In this document: positions 35,940 through 44,663 of the stretch, one piece after another
Layout: every line of letters begins with the position of its first letter
Numbering within the stretch: the stretch's first letter is position 1
NCBI GenBank assembly: GCA_964444665.1
Contig: CAYUIE010000011.1
Location: 53,621-117,620, forward strand
Source of the DNA: CAYZTY01 sp964444665
GTDB lineage: Bacteria > Planctomycetota > Phycisphaerae > Sedimentisphaerales > CAYZTY01
Direction: 5' to 3'
DNA length: 64,000 nucleotides
Notes under the pieces: model-generated
Database searches by the model: none
Seen by the model: the letters and a program-made list of their open reading frames with translations, nothing else
What the model was told of the DNA's origin: nothing
Translations under genes and position numbers: made by a program

Positions 35940-36145
35940 AGCAAATCCTTGACACTAACGCTTAGGGCTTTTGCGATTCTTTCGATATTTAGTAAACTAA
36001 CGTTTCTCTCGTATCTTTCGATGCTTCCGATATACGTTCTGTGAAGGTCTGCCCGACGTGCCAGCTCTTCCTGTGTCCAACCCCTCTCAAGGCGCAAAAT
36101 TTTGACCTGGTTTCCAAATTTTTTTAGTATGCTATTGGTCTTCAT
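35936..36145 (-). CDS. XRE-family HTH controller protein of the restriction cassette
   Basis: A protein of 69 residues consisting of one Cro/C1-type helix-turn-helix: GNQVKILRLERGWTQEELARRA, then LHRTYIGSIERYERNVSL, then IERIAKALSV. Size and position (first gene, coupled by four bases to the methyltransferase) match C (controller) proteins of restriction-modification systems, which delay nuclease expression after entry into a new host. No strong ribosome site precedes the ATG, so it may be translated leaderless, as some C genes are. Confidence 0.88.
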   Translation of the reverse strand: MKTNSILKKFGNQVKILRLERGWTQEELARRADLHRTYIGSIERYERNVSLLNIERIAKALSVSVKDLL

Positions 36146-36247
36146 AAAGTTAATTATTAACCAGAGTGATACGGATAGTCTACGAGACTATAGGTAGCAT
36201 TTTTCTAATGTTGACCGGGGGAAAATCGGCGAATATAATCGCCGGTT

Positions 36248-37903
36248 ATGGTTGATGAGTCGGGAAATACTGCGAAAACAACTTCTGCCGGTTATCGTAC
36301 CTGCCTGCTGATGGCTCTTATAATCTTTGCGGTCGCGCTGGCTGTCCGGCTAATCTACATTTATGACAGCAGCGACAGCCCTTGTTTCTACGCACCGGTC
36401 GTTGACGCGGCCAGCTACAACAAGCTGGCCCGCAATCTTGCGGAGTCAGCAGCGCTTGACACCGAGTTTTTCTGGCATCCTTTTTTTTATACGCTCTATC
36501 TAACTGTGGTTTACACCTTCACCGGCCCGTCGATACTTCTGGCGAAGGTCAGCCAGGCAATATTAGGAGCCATATCCTGCACGCTTACTTACCTTCTTGG
36601 CAGGCGGATTTTCGGGCAGCGAACCGGGATTCTTGCCGGGCTGATTATTGCGTTTTACGGGCCTGTAGTCTTCTTCAAGGCGGAGCTGTTATCTGCCGGC
36701 TGGGTGATATTCTGGTCGGCGGCGCTCCCATCGCTTTTGATATGGGCATCACAAAAAAAGACTATGTTGCCGGCGCTGCTCTTCGGACTATGCGGCGCTA
36801 TGGCCATTATGACACACCCCACTTTTCTCCTCTTCTTCACGGTTTCAGCCTTATGGCTCTCAGTACATTCCTTCAGGTCCGGGCCCGGCTGGGGCAAGCT
36901 TATACGTACATTTTTCGGCGTACTCGCCGGCTTTTTACTCGTCTCCTGGCCGGTTGCGACGATTGTGCAGAGCGTTACCGGCTCATACAGCATCTTTCCG
37001 AATTCGGGCGGGATTAATCTCTACATCGGTAATAATCCAAACTATACCGAGACCATAACCGCCCGGCCCGGACTGGCCTGGGAGAAGCTAATCCAGAAGC
37101 CCTACGAGGAAGGTGCAAAGACAAGAAGGGATGCCGAGCGGTTTTTCTACCGAAGGACACTCAATTACATAAAGGCCCAGCCTGCAAGTTTCCTCAAAGG
37201 GCTGGTCCACAAGGCCGGTGAGTTTATAAGCTCACGAGAGATACCGAGGAACATGGATATATACGTTCTGCGTAAATTCTCGCGCCTGCTCAGCCTGATG
37301 GTCTGGAAGATTGACGGCTTCGGCTTTCCACTCGGAGTCATTCTCCCATTAGCTGTGCTGGGATTGATTTCTTCAAGGCGGCAGATACCTGTGCCGATAT
37401 TTTTGTTTTTGATTTTATATCCACTTTCCATAATTTTGGTTTTTGTCTCGGCCCGTTATCGCGTTGCGATAATACCGATTCTCTCGATACTTTCCGCGGC
37501 CGGTATTTTTGGCCTTATCGAAATCGTAAAGGTCAAAAATCCTCGGAAGTTAGCTGCCCTTTTTGTTTTCGGATTAGCGATTATTTTGCTTGCCAGCGTC
37601 CCCGGCCCATTTGTCGAAGAGAATATTAACTATGAGGCGGAGCTATATTACTTCGTCGGAGGCTACTGGGACAATCAATCGCAATTCGATAAAGCGATTG
37701 AAAATTATACCAAGGCAATCGAGCTTAAAAATGACTATGCAGAGGCTCACGACAATCTCGGCCTGATACTGCTTAATCGCGGCCAAATCGAGCAGGCTAT
37801 CGACCATTTCAATGAATCGATTTATTACGAGCCCGAGAATCCGCGGGCGGAAGATCACCTGCAAAAAGCAGTTCACGAATTAAATAAAAAAAGACTCCAG
37901 TAA
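36248..37903 (+). CDS. GT39-like glycosyltransferase with TPR tail (copy 2)
   Basis: A protein of 551 residues, paralogous to the protein at 31187-33181 over the whole membrane part. Compare AVRLIYIYDSSDSPCFYAPVV and EFFWHPFFYTLYLTVVYTFTG with AIRFIYLYDLKDNPTFNVPIV and KFFWQQFFYPFYLSVVYLLTG. It retains the same helix layout and SREIP motif, but only two TPR units follow. The divergence shows an old duplication. The restriction cassette lies between the two copies on the opposite strand. The donor is probably a polyprenyl-phosphate sugar; the acceptor is unknown. Confidence 0.85.
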   Translation: MVDESGNTAKTTSAGYRTCLLMALIIFAVALAVRLIYIYDSSDSPCFYAPVVDAASYNKLARNLAESAALDTEFFWHPFFYTLYLTVVYTFTGPSILLAKVSQAILGAISCTLTYLLGRRIFGQRTGILAGLIIAFYGPVVFFKAELLSAGWVIFWSAALPSLLIWASQKKTMLPALLFGLCGAMAIMTHPTFLLFFTVSALWLSVHSFRSGPGWGKLIRTFFGVLAGFLLVSWPVATIVQSVTGSYSIFPNSGGINLYIGNNPNYTETITARPGLAWEKLIQKPYEEGAKTRRDAERFFYRRTLNYIKAQPASFLKGLVHKAGEFISSREIPRNMDIYVLRKFSRLLSLMVWKIDGFGFPLGVILPLAVLGLISSRRQIPVPIFLFLILYPLSIILVFVSARYRVAIIPILSILSAAGIFGLIEIVKVKNPRKLAALFVFGLAIILLASVPGPFVEENINYEAELYYFVGGYWDNQSQFDKAIENYTKAIELKNDYAEAHDNLGLILLNRGQIEQAIDHFNESIYYEPENPRAEDHLQKAVHELNKKRLQ

Positions 37904-38172
37904 ACCAACAGTGACTTTTTAACCGTGTGGTCTTTCACAATATATACTACATTTCCTATTATATCCTGCTTATCCTTTCAATTAGCAAATAGGTATAAGC
38001 ACTTAAATAACACCGGCTTAAGAGCAAAAATCACCGGAATCGATTTGAAATTATTTTAAATTAGGACCATTTCAATTCAACGAGTATGAAAAAATAGCTG
38101 ATAAAGGATATATGAAAAGGAAAGCGGAAGTACACAGATAGTAAAGAGTTGTCATTTTTTAGGAAAACTATA

Positions 38173-38943
38173 ATGGACAGGAAAATTATATTAACAAGTC
38201 TGCTATGTGTAATGGTTGGAACGTTTTGTCAATCGGCTTTCGCATTCTCGCCGGTTGGGCCGCCGAAAGCAGGTCTTAAACCCGGACAATTCAGTTTTGG
38301 ATTCGATTACTCACACAGCGACATAAAATTCGAGAAAATCTGGACCTCAGATTTTATGGCGGGCACCTTAATGTCAGAAATTGAAGATGGAAAATCAGAT
38401 ACTTATTTAGGGAAAATTGGTTATGGTATCAACAACGGCCTGGAGATTTATGCAATTATCGGCGCCGCTGACAATACAGACACATTTGAAAATGAAAATT
38501 TTGAGGGTGACAATGACTTCAAAGGCGGTGGTGGTATAAAGCTGACCTTGCTGGAAGAAGAAAATATTACCTGGGGTATAGTTTGCCAGATAAACTGGAC
38601 CCAGGGAGAGGACAGCAATGAAATTGATTTGTCATCTTATGGGTATGGCATACAGGAAGTCAATGCAGACCTCGGAACTTTTGATGTTTTTGTTGCTTTC
38701 GGTCCGACAATTCAAATGGGAAACTTCTGTGTATATGGAGGCCCGGCATTATTCTATCACGACCTTGGCATCGACGTAGAGTATGAGGGCGTAACCATAT
38801 TAGAGAGCGACTCAGATGAAGCATTATTCGGCGGGTATGCAGGTATAGGAATCGATATTGACGATAATCTTTCAATTTACAGCGAGTATATGCTTACCGA
38901 CGATATCTGGGTGTTTGGTACCGGAGTTGTTTTTAAGTTTTAA
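38173..38943 (+). CDS. Outer-membrane beta-barrel-type protein
   Basis: A protein of about 256 residues with signal peptide (MDRKIILTSLLCVMVGTFCQSAFA). The mature chain alternates strands with acidic loops and ends in FGTGVVFKF, a C-terminal aromatic residue preceded by alternating hydrophobics, as in barrel proteins of the OmpA/OmpW-like fold. I choose ATG 38173, which has AGGAAA about eight bases upstream, over 38149. A hairpin terminator follows. The ligand or channel function is unknown. Confidence 0.65.
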   Translation: MDRKIILTSLLCVMVGTFCQSAFAFSPVGPPKAGLKPGQFSFGFDYSHSDIKFEKIWTSDFMAGTLMSEIEDGKSDTYLGKIGYGINNGLEIYAIIGAADNTDTFENENFEGDNDFKGGGGIKLTLLEEENITWGIVCQINWTQGEDSNEIDLSSYGYGIQEVNADLGTFDVFVAFGPTIQMGNFCVYGGPALFYHDLGIDVEYEGVTILESDSDEALFGGYAGIGIDIDDNLSIYSEYMLTDDIWVFGTGVVFKF

Positions 38944-38975
38944 ATATTAACAATAAAAGACCGTTTTATTGGCAG

Positions 38976-39011
38976 AAAAAGGCTGTGAGTCAAATAATCG
39001 CGGCCTTTTTT
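38976..39011 (+). terminator. Rho-independent terminator after the barrel gene
   Basis: AAAAAGGC pairs with GCCTTTTT, with a run of six T at the end, 33 bases after the stop codon. The loop is long (about 19 bases), so it is moderate in strength. Confidence 0.6.
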
Positions 39012-39234
39012 ATTAAACTTTTAGCAACGGCAAAAACAAACTGCCTCCTATTGTTTACCGGCCCACAATAAACCATGCTTTAGCACATATCCCTTTATAC
39101 TTTCATTTATTCAGCGTTTTGTCGCAAACAAAAATGCTCCCTTGCAAATATAGAATGTATATGGTGTAATAACCGCCCCTTTTTACTAAGGGCCCAGGTT
39201 TTTATTTTTATCTATTCCGAAAGAAGGTTAACAA

Positions 39235-40362
39235 ATGCCAAGAATAAAAAGTCTCACAATACTATCATTGCTGTTGTTTACAGCTTTTCTTTCAGGATGT
39301 TCTGCCCCGCCGAAGAACGTAATTCTCTGCATTGGTGATGGAATGGGCTTCGAACAGGTTAAGGCGGCATCGATATATGCGACCGGCAAAGAAGGTACAC
39401 TTTGCTTTGAGAGCTTTCCTTATAAAACAAGTATGACAACACATTCCGCGAATGCCGCCGTGACTGATTCGGCAGCTTCAGGAACGGCAATAGCAACGGG
39501 ACATAAAGTCAATAACAAGGTTCTGAGTATGCAAATCCCCGGAGATGGCAGGGAGCTGCAGACATCGCTGGAGTATTTTCAACAAAAAGGAAAAGCAACA
39601 GGATTAGTTACTACAACTCCTGTTACACATGCTACACCGGCCGCATTCGGCGCACATGAGAAAAGTCGATATAATTATGAAAACGTTGCAACCGATTACT
39701 TGACACAAACAAGGCCAAATGTATTATTCGGAGCCGGCGGACACGGAATAACGCCGCAGGCAGCAAAAGATGCCGGCTATGTTGTTGTAAGCAATTTAAA
39801 TGAACTGCAGAGCCTAAACACCGAGGAAGTTACATTTGTCTCGGGGCAGTTTGGTAAAAATATACCTTATGAAATGCAATGGGCCGGGGACTTGCCGCAC
39901 CTATCGCAAATGACTGAAAGTGCGCTGGCTATACTTGATAATGACCCGGACGGATTTTTTCTTATGATTGAGGGAGGAACCATCGACTGGGCAGGACACG
40001 ACAATGAACTTGCCAATAACATAGGTGAAACAATCGAATTTGCCAGAACTGTACAGATAGTGTTTGACTGGGCCGAAGAAAGAGATGATACACTGCTGGT
40101 GGTCACTGCGGACCACGAAACCGGAGGACTTAAGGTCATAAAAAACAACGGCAAAGGCAAACTGCCGGACGTTAGCTGGTCCTCAAAAAATCATACCGCA
40201 GCACAGGTACCCGTATATGCCTGGGGAACAGGGGCCGGTCTTTTTACAGGTCCGATGGACAATACTGACATACATAAAAAAATAGTCAAAGCTGCAGGAA
40301 ATATAGCACCAACAAAATCCTGTCAAAGAACAAAGGCTTTATCTACTATCGAGAACTATTAG
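39235..40362 (+). CDS. Alkaline phosphatase family lipoprotein
   Basis: A protein of 375 residues. The signal peptide ends in a lipobox (AFLSGC, Cys 22), so it is probably anchored in a membrane. The enzyme core has the metal loop ILCIGDGMG (Asp 35), the nucleophile Ser 79 in VTDSAASGTAIATG, then FFLMIEGGTIDWAGHDNE and VVTADHETGGL. These are canonical alkaline phosphatase metal-binding motifs. It hydrolyses phosphomonoesters outside the cytoplasm for phosphate scavenging. A long intergenic region precedes it; no Pho box was recognised. The chain is shorter than E. coli PhoA, lacking the crown insert. Confidence 0.93.
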   Translation: MPRIKSLTILSLLLFTAFLSGCSAPPKNVILCIGDGMGFEQVKAASIYATGKEGTLCFESFPYKTSMTTHSANAAVTDSAASGTAIATGHKVNNKVLSMQIPGDGRELQTSLEYFQQKGKATGLVTTTPVTHATPAAFGAHEKSRYNYENVATDYLTQTRPNVLFGAGGHGITPQAAKDAGYVVVSNLNELQSLNTEEVTFVSGQFGKNIPYEMQWAGDLPHLSQMTESALAILDNDPDGFFLMIEGGTIDWAGHDNELANNIGETIEFARTVQIVFDWAEERDDTLLVVTADHETGGLKVIKNNGKGKLPDVSWSSKNHTAAQVPVYAWGTGAGLFTGPMDNTDIHKKIVKAAGNIAPTKSCQRTKALSTIENY

Positions 40363-40479
40363 CTGCGGTTCAAGAAACTCAGCACAGAAATCGGTATGTA
40401 AAATACCCCCCTAAGTGGGGCTAATATCAATAAAAGTGAAGCCTGCATATCCTTCGTACGGCGGAGCGAATGCGATTTC

Positions 40480-40887
40480 TTATATCCCCAGTGCCTCAAC
40501 CTGATTGAGCAACATCTGATACGTATAAACCATCAGGTACATACATAAGACCGTAACGACCAAAACAACAAGAGTGATGATCGCCCTGGTCAGCGGTTTG
40601 TAACGAGGATTCAGCCACACAAGCGGGAGGGCCAGCGGCCCAAGGCACAACAATGCAATGACGACACTTGGTGTGGCGAAGTACCATTTTTTCGGCCTTT
40701 GCTTTTTACTATCCCGTCTGCGGCCGTCAAGAAACTCACCGCAGTACCGGCATTTAATGGCATCTGTCTGAATCTGCTCGGCACAAAAAGGACACTTTTT
40801 CATATCTGTCGTGTCTTCTACAAGGGGCTCATTTTGGCCCTCTGTTGACTTTTCCGCTTGGTCATATGTTACTAATTCTGTTTCCAT
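40480..40887 (-). CDS. Zinc-ribbon membrane protein
   Basis: A protein of 135 residues. Residues about 30-60 hold a double zinc ribbon (KKCPFCAEQIQTDAIKCRYCGEFLDG), as in UPF0547-type proteins, followed by two transmembrane helices (FATPSVVIALLCLGPLALPLVWL and AIITLVVLVVTVLCMYLMVYT). The N-terminus is acidic. It is probably an inner-membrane protein with a cytoplasmic metal-binding head; the function is unknown. Confidence 0.75.
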   Translation of the reverse strand: METELVTYDQAEKSTEGQNEPLVEDTTDMKKCPFCAEQIQTDAIKCRYCGEFLDGRRRDSKKQRPKKWYFATPSVVIALLCLGPLALPLVWLNPRYKPLTRAIITLVVLVVTVLCMYLMVYTYQMLLNQVEALGI

Positions 40888-41140
40888 AATATATAGTTAT
40901 CGGCTCTTCTGCAAGACCTCTTTAGAAGCTTTATATTCACTTTTGACCCTAAAAATAAGCCTAACACATTAAATAATTTTTACTTGCCAAATCATAAACC
41001 AAAAACCAGAATATACCTAACCGCGAGCGGAAAACAGACTATCGATTAATTTTGAAGGACGAGTTTAACATTCCATAGTAACAGAATCAAGGGAATATAG
41101 CTTATATCGAACGGAATTGATAAACGGAAAGGAGAATCTT

Positions 41141-42658
41141 ATGAACTATGGAAAATTCGTAAAACTGGCAAGTGTAGTTTTTTTTATTTGGTGTGAAACA
41201 TCCATAGCAGCCCCGTCTTTGACTATTTATAATCAAAATTTCGCGGTGGTACGCGAGCAGCTCGGGCTGGATCTGAAAAAGGGTACAAATGAAGTACAAT
41301 TCAACGACATCACCGCACACCTTGAGCCGGACTCAGTGATTCTGCGAGACCCGAAAGGCAAACGAGACATACAAATACTTGAACAGAATTACCGTGCAGA
41401 CCCGATTTCGCAGGGATTGCTTCTTTCAATTTACGAAGGAAAGAAAATAGAGTTTCTAACCAAGGATAAAGATAACAAGGATAAGACTATCAAAGGCAAA
41501 ATTATCCGCAGCGGGTATGTTCCTCACCATTTAGCAATGAACCGATACGGCCGTCAATATGCCGCCAGGCAAACGGCGTATGCCTATAGCCCAGGGACCG
41601 GCCAGCCAATTATAGAGGTCAAAGGAAAGCTTCGTTTCAGACTGCCGGGTGAACCGATTTTCCCGTCACTGAAGGATGATACTATTTTAAAACCTACTCT
41701 TCATTGGTTAATTAATACTAATAAGAAAGGGAAGCTCGACGCTGAATTAAACTATATTACAGGAGGAATGAGCTGGGAGGCAGATTACAGTATGCTTGCC
41801 ACAGACGATAGTGAGCTGCTTGATATGATAGGCTGGGTAACGATGGATAATCAGAGCGGCAGGACCTTCGAGAACGCCCGCATAAAGTTAATGGCCGGCG
41901 ACGTCAGCAAAATTCAACCGGAGGGTGCTTATAGCGGTTATGTCGGGCATGCGAGAGCAATGTCAGAAGAAATGGCACCGACTGTTTCAGAAAAAGCCTT
42001 CGAGGAATACCATCTTTATACATTGGCCAATTCTACAACACTTCGCGACCGCCAGACCAAACAGGTTGAGTTTGTTCGGGCAGAGAAAATAAAAAGCAAA
42101 AAACTTTATGTTTATGATGGAGTTAAGATTGACAGACGATACCGTGGATATGACCCGGAGAGTATCAGGCGTAACAGGGATTATGGTACACAATGCAATA
42201 ACAAGGTGTGGGTGATGCGGGAATTTATGAATTCTAAAGACAATAATCTCGGAATCCCGCTGCCCCGTGGTCTTTTACGATTCTATCGCACGGATGACGA
42301 CCAGCAGCTGGAATTCACGGGTGAAAACTATATTGACCACACCCCGAAAAATGAGAAAGTTCGTGTTTATACAGGCAACGCCTTTGATTTAGTCGGGGAA
42401 AGACGAAGAACAGATTACAAAATTGACACTTCCAACGACTGGCTGGATGAAGCCTTTGAAATTAAAATTCGTAACCACAAAGAAAAAGGTGCCGTGGAAT
42501 TCAGGGTGGTAGAACACCTGTACCGATGGATAAACTGGGAGCTTGTCGAAAAATCGCATGATTTCGAAAAGACAGACAGCCAGACCATCGAATTTCGCGT
42601 TAAAGTGCCTGCTGGGAAGGAAAAGATTATTACTTATAAAGTCCACTACACCTGGTGA
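41141..42658 (+). CDS. DUF4139 domain exported protein
   Basis: A protein of 505 residues with a signal peptide (MNYGKFVKLASVVFFIWCETSIAA). It begins with a beta-rich N-terminal domain (LTIYNQNFAVVREQL...EVQFNDITAHLEPDSV) and continues with the DUF4139 C-terminal domain (SWEADYSMLATDDSELLDMIGWVTMDN and late FEIKIRNHK/EFRVVEHLYRWINWELV). I choose ATG 41141, preceded by AAAGGAG, over 41117. Such proteins are secreted or cell-surface associated; their activity is uncharacterised. The xylanase gene follows after 63 bases with its own ribosome site, possibly in the same transcript. Confidence 0.85.
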   Translation: MNYGKFVKLASVVFFIWCETSIAAPSLTIYNQNFAVVREQLGLDLKKGTNEVQFNDITAHLEPDSVILRDPKGKRDIQILEQNYRADPISQGLLLSIYEGKKIEFLTKDKDNKDKTIKGKIIRSGYVPHHLAMNRYGRQYAARQTAYAYSPGTGQPIIEVKGKLRFRLPGEPIFPSLKDDTILKPTLHWLINTNKKGKLDAELNYITGGMSWEADYSMLATDDSELLDMIGWVTMDNQSGRTFENARIKLMAGDVSKIQPEGAYSGYVGHARAMSEEMAPTVSEKAFEEYHLYTLANSTTLRDRQTKQVEFVRAEKIKSKKLYVYDGVKIDRRYRGYDPESIRRNRDYGTQCNNKVWVMREFMNSKDNNLGIPLPRGLLRFYRTDDDQQLEFTGENYIDHTPKNEKVRVYTGNAFDLVGERRRTDYKIDTSNDWLDEAFEIKIRNHKEKGAVEFRVVEHLYRWINWELVEKSHDFEKTDSQTIEFRVKVPAGKEKIITYKVHYTW

Positions 42659-42721
42659 GAAACACAACCAGCCGGTTAGCAAAAAGAAATGACAGTAAAA
42701 TGCAAATAGGGAGCATAGACT

Positions 42722-43888
42722 ATGAAGTCCAAGCTAACGTCATCTGCGATAGAAGCCCGGATAGCAGAAATCAGAATGGGTGAGATCATCATAAAGACCA
42801 GGCCGGGTGCCGACGTTAAAATTCAACAGGTTCGTCACGAATTTTTATTCGGCACGGCGATTCCAAATTCACTTGCGGAAAAAGACAAAAACGCAATGTC
42901 GCCGCAAGACAGAAAAATGTTTCTAAAAGTTCTTGAAGAGAACTTTAACTACGCCGTACACGAAAACGCCTTAAAATGGTATGACTGCGAAAAGAAGCCA
43001 AATATCGTCGACTACTCTACGGCGGATAGAATATGGCAGCTCTGTCAGGAACGTAACATACCGATGCGAGGTCACTGCATATTCTGGGAGAAAGATAGAC
43101 TGGTTCAGTCCTGGGTAAAAAAGCTGAATAATGACGAGCTTCGCGCAGCAATTAAACGTCGTGCAATTGGTGTTACAGAACATTTCAAGGGCCGAATCGA
43201 AGAGTTTGACCTGAATAATGAAATGATTCACGGCGACTTTTTCCGCCGTCGTCTGGGTTATGGTATTATAAATGAGATGGCTTGGTTAGCCAAAGCGGGA
43301 AATCCAAATGTTACCCTGTTTGTAAATGATTATGGCATCCTGGATATAGGTTACAACGCCTACGCTTATATAACCCAAATCGAAAACCTTCTTGCAAACG
43401 GTGTTCCAATAGAAGGCATTGGCTGCCAGGCTCATCTTGCCTATTCTTTACCGACTGTCACTCCGGGCGAGCACGTCCAGAAAACTCTCGATGAACTCGC
43501 AAAGTTTAATATTCCTATTAAAATCACCGAATGCCTTTTTAGCTTTGATGATGAACAAACCAGGGCCGATGAGCTTAGAAGACTTTTTCCGATTTACTTT
43601 GCACACCCCAGCGTCGAAGCCATTTTGATGTGGGGATTTTGGGAGGGCGACCACTGGCAGCCGCATACCGCAATGTGGAAAAAAGACTGGACACCTACCA
43701 CTCAGGCGGAAGCTTACCGTGACCTTGTTTTTAATAAGTGGTGGACCAACACCTCCGGCAAAGCTGACGGAAAAGGAGTATTTAAAACCCGCGCATTTTA
43801 CGGTGATTATAAAATTACCTCGAAAGGAAAGACTAAGAAAGAAACTCTCAGTAAGAAAGATAAATCGATAAAGGTAAGTTTCGAGTAA
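42722..43888 (+). CDS. GH10 endo-beta-1,4-xylanase-like enzyme (copy without signal peptide)
   Basis: A protein of 388 residues. GH10 features: HEFLFGTAIPNSLAE, the HEN/ALKWYDCE barrel strand, MRGHCIFWE, the acid/base Glu 167 in FDLNNEMI, and the nucleophile Glu 270 in IKITECLF. The usual DVVNEA is replaced by DLNNEM and the usual ITELD by ITEC, as in the divergent GH10 branch of Planctomycetota. The N-terminus has no signal peptide, unlike the second copy at 49758, so this form may act in the cytoplasm on imported oligosaccharides or be secreted by another route. A GGGAG site precedes the ATG. Confidence 0.85.
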   Translation: MKSKLTSSAIEARIAEIRMGEIIIKTRPGADVKIQQVRHEFLFGTAIPNSLAEKDKNAMSPQDRKMFLKVLEENFNYAVHENALKWYDCEKKPNIVDYSTADRIWQLCQERNIPMRGHCIFWEKDRLVQSWVKKLNNDELRAAIKRRAIGVTEHFKGRIEEFDLNNEMIHGDFFRRRLGYGIINEMAWLAKAGNPNVTLFVNDYGILDIGYNAYAYITQIENLLANGVPIEGIGCQAHLAYSLPTVTPGEHVQKTLDELAKFNIPIKITECLFSFDDEQTRADELRRLFPIYFAHPSVEAILMWGFWEGDHWQPHTAMWKKDWTPTTQAEAYRDLVFNKWWTNTSGKADGKGVFKTRAFYGDYKITSKGKTKKETLSKKDKSIKVSFE

Positions 43889-43929
43889 CAAAGATTTTGT
43901 GAGTTACAACGCTAATTCGCAGATTTAAA

Positions 43930-44388
43930 TCAGCGATTTTTCTCCCTTACAAAGGCTGCCGGACCTTGTCTTTTGATTTTTCGCAGGTTCTTAAGATACG
44001 TTGTTTCACCAAATTCCTCAAGACCCTTCAGCTTTTTACAGGAGACAAAATCATCACATTGCCAGCAGCCTTTAAGACCTTTCTTTTTAGCACACTTCTT
44101 TATTGGGCACTGGGCAGAGCCGCCGCCGCTCTTACAGGCTTTATTACAGCGCATTTTCATCATTGTGCTTAATAGGTCACAGGCTTTCTGGTAATGCTTA
44201 AAAGCCTTAAAATCCGGAATTTTAGCAAGTGCCGGTGCAGCTTTGTCAAATTTGCCGCTGCGAAGTTCCCTTCGTAGGTCCTTTGCGAGATTTGCGACGG
44301 TTTGTGTATAGCCGGGGCAGGTGCCACAATACAATCCGCAATATCCAATCAAGTCTACCTTCTTCGACACACACTTCTCCTCAAACAA
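43930..44388 (-). CDS. DUF3795 cysteine-rich protein
   Basis: A protein of 152 residues, Cys- and Lys-rich. The DUF3795 pattern is visible: YCGLYCGTCPGY at the start and CNKACKSGGGSAQCPIKKC, GCWQCDDFVSC further on, likely coordinating zinc or iron-sulfur. DUF3795 proteins are small cytoplasmic proteins with no agreed function. It is convergent with the GH10 gene, which ends 42 bases away. Confidence 0.85.
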   Translation of the reverse strand: MFEEKCVSKKVDLIGYCGLYCGTCPGYTQTVANLAKDLRRELRSGKFDKAAPALAKIPDFKAFKHYQKACDLLSTMMKMRCNKACKSGGGSAQCPIKKCAKKKGLKGCWQCDDFVSCKKLKGLEEFGETTYLKNLRKIKRQGPAAFVREKNR

Positions 44389-44416
44389 GAATTATTTACT
44401 TAAAAAACTAATTCAA

Positions 44417-44635
44417 TTAGTCTGAGTGTCCCTTATCAGTTTTCCGTCCGAAGCTAAGCGTAGCCAGCAAACCTGCAACAAAGCCGAACAAAAAGGTCAG
44501 CATCAGTAAAAATGCCCTCGGCATAGTAACTTTGGCAAAAAGGAATTTCGTCTCAACAGACTGTGTGTTTTGTAAAATCAGTACCAGAACTAATAATAGT
44601 ACGACAGCTATTATAATTGTCTTAAATTTTGCCAT
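44417..44635 (-). CDS. LapA-type (DUF1049) small membrane protein
   Basis: A protein of 72 residues: an N-terminal transmembrane helix (TIIIAVVLLLVLVLILQNTQ), the short VETKFLFAKVTMPRAFLLML turn typical of LapA/YciS, then a second helix (LTFLFGFVAGLLATLS) and a basic tail. In other bacteria LapA assists lipopolysaccharide assembly. It lies 28 bases after the GH100-like gene on the same strand and may be transcribed with that cluster. Confidence 0.75.
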   Translation of the reverse strand: MAKFKTIIIAVVLLLVLVLILQNTQSVETKFLFAKVTMPRAFLLMLTFLFGFVAGLLATLSFGRKTDKGHSD

Positions 44636-44663
44636 TTGTTAACCTTTCCTGAAGTTATCTGAT

